From positions 62,001 through 126,000 of the forward strand of contig DASXUX010000083.1 of the NCBI GenBank assembly GCA_036504595.1: a DNA stretch of 64,000 nt, in the 5' to 3' direction. The position numbers were made by a program, and so were the translations under genes. This DNA is from DASXUX01 sp036504595 (lineage in GTDB: Bacteria > Planctomycetota > SZUA-567 > H5-PLA8). Under the pieces are notes generated by a model that searched no databases, was not told the DNA's origin, and was given only the letters and a program-made list of their open reading frames with translations. This document shows, piece after piece, positions 1 to 6,634 of the stretch (its first letter is position 1; every line of letters starts with the position of its first letter).

Positions 1-462
1 GCGCGCGGTTTCAACCATCACGCGACCTTCGCGAACTGTGAGCGTCTCGGGTTTTTCGCAGAAGACATCCTTGCCGGCGCGCATGGCTTCCAGCGCGATG
101 ATCGCGTGCCAGTGATCGGGCGTGCCGATCATCGCGATGTCGATGTCCGGGCGCGACGTGATTTCGCGGAAGTCCACGACGGCTTTGCAGTCCGTGTTGC
201 CATACTTTTTGTCGATGATGTCCTTGGCGCGGTCGCTGTGTTCCTTTCGCACGTCGCAGATCGTCACTACCTGGCATTCGGGGAAGCCGAGGAACGTCTG
301 CATGTCGCCGGTGCCGCGTCCGCCCATGCCGATCGCGCCGACCGTCAGGCGACTGCTGGCCGCGGGCCGTCCCTCCGCGCCCAGCGCAGTTGCGGGTATG
401 AACATGGGCGCGCTGCCAGCGGCGAGGATGCTCTTTAGAAAACTGCGGCGTGTGGTGGCCAT
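1..462 (-). CDS. Gfo/Idh/MocA family oxidoreductase, Tat-exported (3' end outside window)
   Basis: The first 154 codons of a leftward gene are visible; the rest lies beyond the window. The protein opens with a twin-arginine leader (TTRRSFLKS, then a hydrophobic Ala/Pro stretch). It continues with the NAD(P)-binding Rossmann start (AIGMGGRGTGDM), the TPDHWHA segment, and CEKP, the conserved Lys-Pro motif of Gfo/Idh/MocA dehydrogenases. Such enzymes oxidise or reduce sugars with a bound nicotinamide; the Tat leader suggests the folded, cofactor-loaded enzyme acts outside the cytoplasm. ATG at 462 is preceded by GGAGG at a good distance. It is divergent from the FAD oxidoreductase at 631. The exact substrate cannot be told. 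Identity of the family is firm. Confidence 0.93.
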   Translation of the reverse strand, partial: MATTRRSFLKSILAAGSAPMFIPATALGAEGRPAASSRLTVGAIGMGGRGTGDMQTFLGFPECQVVTICDVRKEHSDRAKDIIDKKYGNTDCKAVVDFREITSRPDIDIAMIGTPDHWHAIIALEAMRAGKDVFCEKPETLTVREGRVMVETAR

Positions 463-491
463 AGTGCCTCCGTGGGAAGTATTGTCTGGAT

Positions 492-546
492 ATACACCGG
501 CGCGGAAGTCCAGAAGTCTGGAAGTCGAGAAGTCCAGGAGTCGGTA
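492..546. repeat. Low-complexity word repeat (agtccagaagtctgg type)
   Basis: The divergent gap upstream of the first two genes contains iterations of a 7-10 base phrase (gaagtc-cag/tgg-aagtc) in a row. It resembles the 'ctccagact' phrases at 53240 and 63830. No protein or stable RNA is evident. Confidence 0.55.
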
Positions 547-630
547 GCTTGAAAGCGAGCGGGAATTGTGGGGCGTCTTAGTCGCACGATTCGGTGTAAT
601 ACCTACATGCCAATTCCAGGGGAGGTCTCG

Positions 631-3600
631 ATGAAAACGCTGATGCAAGCCGGCCTGATTTCGGCAGTCGCCAGTGTGTGCTGTTTTGCTGGCGAGGTGC
701 CGGAGTCGGCGCGAAAGATTCCGCTCGCTTACAACGTTGACGTGGTGGTTGTCGGCGGCGGCGTGGGCGGCGTTTCGGCGGCGATCGCGGCGGCAAAGGG
801 TGGGGCGAAAGTCTTTCTGGCCGCGCCGCGCACGTATTTGGGCGAGGACGTTGCGGGCACACTGCGCGTCTGGACCAAAGGGACGCAAGATTCGACCGAT
901 CGACTCACGCAGAAGCTTTTTGCCGGAGAAGGCCGCGACAGCAGCGATTTTCGCGGGAGGCTTCCGTTCACGTACAAAGCGGACAAACCCAGCTCGGCTC
1001 AGCACAAGGATTCCAGCCCGCCGTCGATGCTCTCCGACGGCAACTGGACGTCGGCGGTCAGCCAGAGCGTGCAGTACGACAGTGAGGTGACGCTGACGGC
1101 CGACTTGGGCAAAGCGATGGCCATCGACCGCGCGGGCGTGATGGCTTATCACGCCAAGGACTACTGCCTGGATTCTGTAATCATTTCGATCAGCGCGGAT
1201 GGGAAAGAGTGGAAGGAAGTCGGGACGGTCAAGAACACAGCGAAGCGCGGCACGGAAACCAGCTCCGCGGTCGAGTTGTTGACGTCTGTCGGCGCAACGG
1301 CGCGTTACGTGCAGATTCAGACCAAAATCGCTGAGAATTCCAGGCGCGTACTGCTCGGCGAAATCGTCATCACCGGCCCGGACAAGGGGCCGGTGGCCGA
1401 CGATCTGACGCTGGTCAAGCCCCTGCACATCAAGCGTGCTCTGGATGAAGCATTGATTGCGGCGGGCGTGCAGTATCTGTTCGGCTGCTACGCATCGGAT
1501 ATCCTGCGCGATGCGGAAGGCAAGCCGGCGGGGATTGTGATGGCCAATCGCGCCGGGCGGCAGGCCGTTACCGCGAAGGTGATCATCGATGCCACCGACC
1601 GCGCGTGGGTGGCGCGCATGGCTGGCGCAAAGGCGAAGGATTTTCCTGCGGGGCCGCAGGTCTTCCGGCGTGTGGTGATCGGCGGCGAACTGCACAACGG
1701 CGATGGCGTGACGGGACAGAAGCTGCCTGTCACCGCGGCGGGTTATCCGGTTTTCGATTACGAACTGAAGATTCCGATGAAGGACGGCAGCTTCGCGTCG
1801 TATGCGGAAGCCGAACAGAAGGCCCGCGATCTGACGTTCGATACGAACCAGCGCCTTGCGGCGGATTTGCTTTTCCAGGTTCCACCCGACCCGATCGTCT
1901 CGGTGAAGGCCGGTAGCGCCGGCGCCCCTGCTGGTAGCGCCGGCGTCCCTGCCGGTGGAGTGAGTGAGTGGCCCGGCGCGGCGAAGGTGGACCTGGACGC
2001 GTTCAAGCCTGCTGGAGTGGAACGCATGCTGCTCATCGGCGGCTGCGCTGACCTCCCGCGACCTCAGGCGGAAAAGTTGCTCGAACCGGGCGCGCTGATC
2101 GATGTCGGCGCGCGCATCGGCGCGGCAGCGGCGACGCTGGCCAAGAGCGTGCCGGAAGTAGGGCGGGCGTCCCTGCCCGCCATCTCGGGCGTTGGCGCGG
2201 GCACGGAGGCCCGCCCTACCGCAGGTGAAGTGAAAGAACTCCTGACGGGTGTGCGTCCAAGTCAGACCGTGCCGACGATCGACGAGACGGCGCGCGGGTT
2301 GCCTGTGCTTGCGACCTACGACGTGGTCGTCATCGGCGGCGGGACAAGTGGCGCGCCGGCGGGAATCGCGGCGGCTCGGCAGGGCGCAAAGACGCTGGTC
2401 GTGGAGTACCAGTGCGGCCTCGGCGGCGTCGGGACGCTCGGGATGATCGCGACCTATTACTGGGGCAATCGCGTTGGCTTCACCAAGGAAGTCGAGAACG
2501 GGCTGGCGAGCTGGAGTCCCGAGCGCCGCCAGGAATGGTGGCGGACGGCTCTGCGCAAGGCCGGCGGCGATATCTGGTTTGGCGCAATGGGCTGCGGTGC
2601 GTACGTGGCGGACGCGCGTGTGCAGGGTGCGGTCGTCGCAACGCCGCAAGGGCGCGGCGTAATCCTGGCGAAGGTTGTGATCGATGCGACCGGAGCTGCG
2701 GACGTTGCCGCGGCGGCCGGCGCGCCCACGGTGACGACGGGCGGCGACGATGTGGCTTTGCAGGGAACCGGCTTGCCGCCGCGAATTCTGGCGGACAACT
2801 ACACGAACACGGACTACACGCTCGTGGATGAAACGGACCTTGTGGACATCTGGCGCACGTATGTCTTCGGTAAGCAAATGGCGAAGAACAATGCCTTCGA
2901 TTTCGGCACGTTGATCGACACGCGCGAGCGGCGCCGAATCGCCGGCGAGTTCACCATTACGGCGCTCGACGCGGTGCTCGGCCGCACGTATCCGGACACG
3001 ATCATGCAGGCGAATTCGAACTTCGATTCGCACGGCTACACCGTCGATCCGTTCTTCACCTTGAGTTTTCCACATCACAAAGGCATGCCGTGCGATGTGC
3101 CCTTCCGCGCGATGCTGCCAAAGGGGCTGGAAGGCTTGCTGGTCGTGGGCCTTGGCATGAGCGTCCATCGCGATGCGCTGCCATTGGTGCGCATGCAGCC
3201 GGACTTGCAGAACGGCGGGTACGCCGCAGGCGTGGCTGCAGCGATGTCCTCCAAAGCCGGGATGTCTCTGCGCGCTATCGACATGAAGGCCCTGCAGCAG
3301 GAACTGGTCAAGGTCGGCAACATCAAGGAAGGCGTCGTTGGCAACTCTGATAACTTTCCTCTGTCGCTTGAGAAAGTACAAGCAGCCGTGCAGAAGACCG
3401 GGAATACCGAGAGAGATACGGCGGTGATACTGGCTCACGCGAAGGAATCGCTGCCGCTGGTGAAGACGGCCTTCGCCGCTGAAAAGGACGAGAAGGAAAA
3501 AGTCCGTTGGGCGCGGTTGCTGGCGATTCTCGGCGACCCGAGCGGGCTGGATGTGCTGATCGCGGCTCTGGAAGAGATCTCCGAGTTCGACAAGGGCTGG

Positions 3601-4077
3601 CAGTACAAAGGCATGGGGCAGTTTGGCCCCAACATGAGCCCGCTCGACACCATCGTCTATGCGCTCGGCCGCATTGGCGATAAGAAGGCCACGCCCGCGC
3701 TGATCAGGAAGCTGAAACTGCTGAAGCCCGACACCGAGTTCTCGCACTTCCGCGCTCTGGCGCTCGCGCTGGACAGAGTCGCCGACCCGTTGGCCGCGGG
3801 TGCATTGGCCGAGGTCATCTCGATCAAAGGAGTCCGCGGGCAGGCCGTGACTCAGATCAGCGGAGCGATCGACATCGCCAAGCAGTACCCAAGCTGGACC
3901 GCGACCGAGCCGCGCGCGAACGCTCTGCGGGAACTTTTCCTCGCCCGAGCCCTCTTCCACAGCGGTGACAAGGACGGCCTGGGCCGCAAAATCCTCGAAG
4001 AATACGCCAAGGACTTGCGGGGACACTTCGCCAAGCATGCCAGCGAAGTGCTGAAAGCCGCCGTCCCGGCCAAGTAG
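631..4077 (+). CDS. Secreted two-lobed FAD-dependent oxidoreductase with discoidin-like insert and HEAT-like tail
   Basis: Signal peptide at residues 1-21, then an FAD dinucleotide-binding motif VVVVGGGVGGVSAAIAA (about 36-52). A discoidin/F5-8C-like beta domain (about 140-250; ARYVQIQTK) interrupts the first lobe. A second complete FAD site (VVVIGGGTSGAPAG, about 566-579) begins the second lobe, which carries the ERRRIAGEF segment (about 766) typical of FAD_oxidored (PF12831) proteins. Residues about 930-1110 are helical HEAT-like repeats. Two low-complexity peptides (about 427-445 and 509-530) come from inserted GC-rich palindromes. I chose ATG 631, not the upstream GTG at 568, because GGGGAGG precedes it and the protein then begins with a clean signal peptide. 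Substrate unknown; family members accompany carbohydrate-degrading genes. Confidence 0.88.
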   Translation: MKTLMQAGLISAVASVCCFAGEVPESARKIPLAYNVDVVVVGGGVGGVSAAIAAAKGGAKVFLAAPRTYLGEDVAGTLRVWTKGTQDSTDRLTQKLFAGEGRDSSDFRGRLPFTYKADKPSSAQHKDSSPPSMLSDGNWTSAVSQSVQYDSEVTLTADLGKAMAIDRAGVMAYHAKDYCLDSVIISISADGKEWKEVGTVKNTAKRGTETSSAVELLTSVGATARYVQIQTKIAENSRRVLLGEIVITGPDKGPVADDLTLVKPLHIKRALDEALIAAGVQYLFGCYASDILRDAEGKPAGIVMANRAGRQAVTAKVIIDATDRAWVARMAGAKAKDFPAGPQVFRRVVIGGELHNGDGVTGQKLPVTAAGYPVFDYELKIPMKDGSFASYAEAEQKARDLTFDTNQRLAADLLFQVPPDPIVSVKAGSAGAPAGSAGVPAGGVSEWPGAAKVDLDAFKPAGVERMLLIGGCADLPRPQAEKLLEPGALIDVGARIGAAAATLAKSVPEVGRASLPAISGVGAGTEARPTAGEVKELLTGVRPSQTVPTIDETARGLPVLATYDVVVIGGGTSGAPAGIAAARQGAKTLVVEYQCGLGGVGTLGMIATYYWGNRVGFTKEVENGLASWSPERRQEWWRTALRKAGGDIWFGAMGCGAYVADARVQGAVVATPQGRGVILAKVVIDATGAADVAAAAGAPTVTTGGDDVALQGTGLPPRILADNYTNTDYTLVDETDLVDIWRTYVFGKQMAKNNAFDFGTLIDTRERRRIAGEFTITALDAVLGRTYPDTIMQANSNFDSHGYTVDPFFTLSFPHHKGMPCDVPFRAMLPKGLEGLLVVGLGMSVHRDALPLVRMQPDLQNGGYAAGVAAAMSSKAGMSLRAIDMKALQQELVKVGNIKEGVVGNSDNFPLSLEKVQAAVQKTGNTERDTAVILAHAKESLPLVKTAFAAEKDEKEKVRWARLLAILGDPSGLDVLIAALEEISEFDKGWQYKGMGQFGPNMSPLDTIVYALGRIGDKKATPALIRKLKLLKPDTEFSHFRALALALDRVADPLAAGALAEVISIKGVRGQAVTQISGAIDIAKQYPSWTATEPRANALRELFLARALFHSGDKDGLGRKILEEYAKDLRGHFAKHASEVLKAAVPAK
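1909..1960. repeat. In-frame GC-rich palindromic element (GSAGAPAGSAGVPAG)
   Basis: Two tandem copies of a 'ggtagcgccggcg-ccctgc' unit lie in frame between the two lobes of the FAD oxidoreductase. The unit matches the core of the elements at 18280, 27810, 48910, 49598 and 59564. Confidence 0.7.
2158..2219. repeat. In-frame palindromic element with perfect 11-bp inverted ends
   Basis: GTAGGGCGGGC at 2158-2168 is exactly reverse-complementary to 2209-2219. The element is translated as GRASLPAISGVGAGTEARPT within the FAD oxidoreductase, at the junction to the second lobe, and keeps the frame open. Confidence 0.8.
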
Positions 4078-4236
4078 GCTCCGGTCAACGCGCGAAGGCA
4101 CTCTGGTTTCCGTTGATCCGTAGGACCTATCCATCTGCCATTTGGCCATCATGCGACTTTTCCTGCGCTTGCCACGATGTGCAAAACTGGGTAACACACA
4201 TTAGCTTCAAAGCGAGTATCCTAACGGGAAGCGAGT

Positions 4237-5775
4237 ATGCCTATGGCATCACAGGGACAGCCAGCGCCAGAAGCGCCGCCTCCTTCTACATCCGCCGAAC
4301 ATCCCAAGATCGATGTCTTCCACACCGTTCTGCGCCTGGGCAAGGAAGTCACGCAGGTCGCCGGATTGCGTGAGGTCGTTCTGAAGATTCATGAGGCGGC
4401 GCGCAAAGGATTGGGCTTCGATCGCGCGAGCGTCTGGCTGCACAATCCCGAGACGAATCTCTTTAACGGCACCTTCGGCACGAACACCACCGGAGAACTG
4501 GTCGAGGAATGGGACCAGAGCTACGCAGCGCCGAATTGGGGCGGCATGCTCAATGACCCATCCTGGATGGTCTATACCTCGAACTTCCCCGCCGCCGAGG
4601 CCAAGGACCGCCAGATCATGCAGGGCGTCCATGAACACGCCGGCGTGGCCCTGTGGGCCGGCGAGAAACCCCTGGGCGTTCTGTGCGTAGACAACGTGCT
4701 GACCCAGCGCCGCTTTACGGACGATCAGATCGCGGCTCTGCGCCTGTTTGCCGGCTACGCGGGCGTGGCGATCGAAAATGCGCGCCTTCTGGAAGCCGTT
4801 CAGCGCAGCGAGCAGGCGCTGGCCATCGAGCGCGCTAAACTGCGTTCGGTCATCGACAGCCTCCCCGATGCGGTCTTCATGAAAGACCGCCAGAGTCGTT
4901 TCATCCTGTGCAATCCCCAGATCCTGCGTGCTTCGGGCTTTACGTCCGAGCAGGCCATGCTGGGCAAGACCGATATCGACATCCACGAGTCGCGTGAGGA
5001 CGCCGAGCGCTGGATGGCCGAAGAACAGGCTCTGATGCAGACGGGCCGGCCCATCGTCAATCAGGAGGAGTTCCACATCGTTGCCGACGGCACCTTGCGC
5101 TCGACGCTCAGCACCAAAGTCGCGCTCCGCGATCAGAAAGGCGAGATTGTCGGTCTGCTGGGCATCAACCGTGATGTCACCGACCTGCGGCGCCTGGACG
5201 AGACGGTGCAGGTTCGGACGCGGGAACTGCAAGATGCGAACGCAAAACTGCGCAAGGAAGTCGAGGAACGCCAGCGAGCTGAGGAATCCCTGAAGTATTA
5301 TGCGTTTCACGACGCCCTGACCAACCTCCCCAATCGCGCGCTCCTTCTGGACCGTTTGCAGCAGGCGATCCACGTGAAAGCCCGGCGCCCTGAGTTTGCC
5401 TTCGGCGTGCTCTTCCTGGACTTGGACGGCTTCAAAGACGTGAACGATACGCTGGGGCACGAAGCCGGCGACGCCTTGCTCAAGGCCGCCGCCGAACGCT
5501 TTGGAAAGTGCCTGCGGCCGACAGACACGCTGGCCCGTTTCGGCGGCGATGAGTTCATCGTGCTTCTCTACGACATCAAGCAACCGGGAGACGCCGTCAA
5601 CGTTGTCGAACGCCTGCACCTGTCCTTGGCGGAACCCCTGACGATCAGCGGTCAGTCGCTGCGAAGTTCCGTCAGCATCGGCACCGCTCTGTGCATCGCC
5701 AAGCCCCGAGACGCCGACGAACTCCTGCGCGAAGCCGACATCGCCATGTACAAAGCCAAAGGCCAAAAACGGTAA
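4237..5775 (+). CDS. Diguanylate cyclase with GAF and PAS sensor domains
   Basis: 512 residues: a GAF-like domain (about 40-190), a PAS domain (about 205-330; SLPDAVFMKDRQSRFI), a short coiled-coil linker (about 333-352) and a GGDEF domain (355-512). The catalytic signature RFGGDEF is intact (GGDEF at 436-440), and an RxxD inhibitory site (RPTD, 427-430) lies exactly five residues before it, so an active cyclase making c-di-GMP with product feedback is expected. There is no signal peptide or membrane segment, so it should be a soluble sensor. ATG 4237 is used; ATG 4243 is an alternative. The gene stands alone, followed by the repeat array. Confidence 0.95.
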   Translation: MPMASQGQPAPEAPPPSTSAEHPKIDVFHTVLRLGKEVTQVAGLREVVLKIHEAARKGLGFDRASVWLHNPETNLFNGTFGTNTTGELVEEWDQSYAAPNWGGMLNDPSWMVYTSNFPAAEAKDRQIMQGVHEHAGVALWAGEKPLGVLCVDNVLTQRRFTDDQIAALRLFAGYAGVAIENARLLEAVQRSEQALAIERAKLRSVIDSLPDAVFMKDRQSRFILCNPQILRASGFTSEQAMLGKTDIDIHESREDAERWMAEEQALMQTGRPIVNQEEFHIVADGTLRSTLSTKVALRDQKGEIVGLLGINRDVTDLRRLDETVQVRTRELQDANAKLRKEVEERQRAEESLKYYAFHDALTNLPNRALLLDRLQQAIHVKARRPEFAFGVLFLDLDGFKDVNDTLGHEAGDALLKAAAERFGKCLRPTDTLARFGGDEFIVLLYDIKQPGDAVNVVERLHLSLAEPLTISGQSLRSSVSIGTALCIAKPRDADELLREADIAMYKAKGQKR

Positions 5776-5793
5776 AACGTCGCTTCGCCCCGC

Positions 5794-6380
5794 TGTAAAA
5801 AAGTGCACATGTGGTGGTGGGTGCCATCGGTCTGCGCCTTTTCTGTTTGCAGACCGATGGATTTAGCCACCAGCTTCTCCGTGCATTTCGTCCAAACCTG
5901 CACCGTGCGTAGGGCCTTTTGCCAGATTATTCCGCTTCTCCGCCGCCCTGAACCTCGAACCCCGCCCCCCGCCGTTCTCAACTCTGTAAAATAATGCACA
6001 TGTGGTGGATGAGCACCATCGGCCTGCGCCTTTGCCGTTCGCAGACCGAGGCCCTCAGCCTCCCGCTTCCTCGTGTTGTCCAGAACTGCACAATGTAGGA
6101 CATTTTGCTAAATTGTCCGTCGTTCTGTCCAAGACTGCACATGTTCTGGGTGCCACGCTTGTGTTCGCGCCTTGGCGAGGACTCAAGCGTGCCCGTCCCG
6201 CCTCGCGTGCCTCACTCGCGCGCTTCTCCGCCTCTGTAAAAAAGTGCACCTGTGGTGGTGGGTGCCATCGCCCCGCGCCTTTTCCGTTCGCAGACCGATG
6301 CCTTTAGCCTTCAGCTTCCTCAAGCCTCAGGTCTCAAGCCTCAAGCTTTCTCTGTCCAGGAACGCACCTGTGCACTCCTC
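5794..6380 (+). repeat. Iterated 'tgtccaRaactGCACatg' box array with hairpins
   Basis: A short box ending in GCAC recurs seven times (GCAC at 5805, 5900, 5996, 6088, 6137, 6246, 6364), with most spacings of 92-118 bases and one of 49. Three boxes (5794, 5985, 6234) begin ctgtaaaa and are followed by gtggtg and the same ~70-base hairpin-bearing block (gccatcgg...gcgcctttt...ttcgcagaccgatg). The others begin tgtcca. An eighth box is at 9518. This is not a CRISPR: units diverge and the intervals are themselves related. Confidence 0.75.
5824..5860 (+). other. Perfect 12-bp stem hairpin in repeat unit 1
   Basis: CCATCGGTCTGC (5824-5835) pairs exactly with 5849-5860 around a 13-base loop. Related but decayed stems occur in the units at 5985 and 6234. 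A comparable stem (cacgcttg / caagcgtg) occurs in the unit at 6127. Confidence 0.7.
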
Positions 6381-6512
6381 GCCTCCATGTACCACTCTAT
6401 TCAATTCTCAAAGAACACCTTCAGTCAAGACAGAGTACCCCCTTTGCCCCATATAACTATGACGATCCAACCGAAGAAATATTGCAAAGATTTCGGTTGA
6501 TTTTATATTATC
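6354..6512 (+). repeat. Direct repeat copy A (partner at 9508)
   Basis: About 160 bases align clearly with 9508-9667. Shared blocks are gaacgcacc-tgcac-tctcgcc, ctctattc-attctcaaagaacacc, gacagagta, ccc-tata, tatgacg-tcca-ccg and ttgcaa-gatttt. The fibronectin gene lies between the two copies. Confidence 0.8.
6429..6457 (+). promoter_or_regulatory. Promoter-like site in repeat copy A
   Basis: GACAGA (6429-6434), a 17-base spacer and TATAAC (6452-6457). The same pair is conserved in copy B. A second candidate just downstream is TTGCAA (6482) with TATATT (6504) at 16 bases. Transcription would run rightward into the 3' end of the leftward fibronectin gene, that is, antisense to it. Confidence 0.4.
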
Positions 6513-6634
6513 GCATTAGGCATCGCCTGGGATATGGCGCGACTCACGAAACTCCCTGAGCAACGCGCTCAATGGGTAGGTGGAGGATGATACGTTTCGT
6601 GCACGTCCCCGTTGTTCCCTGGCCGATTCCACAT

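Larger units (their letters stand above)
5776..6634. other. Long non-coding stretch made of repeats
   Basis: Between the cyclase gene and the 3' end of the fibronectin gene there is no convincing coding sequence. Positions 5794-6350 hold the iterated box/hairpin array and 6354-6512 hold copy A of the direct repeat. The remaining ~120 bases show nothing recognisable. Confidence 0.7.

Noticed and set aside
4249..5808. 519-codon open frame antisense to the GGDEF gene
   Set aside because: The opposite strand has an intact GAF-PAS-GGDEF protein with catalytic motif. The antisense translation has no recognisable domain and is a GC-rich shadow.
5794..6380. CRISPR array
   Set aside because: Repeats are diverged, the spacers are related to each other and no cas genes are present.
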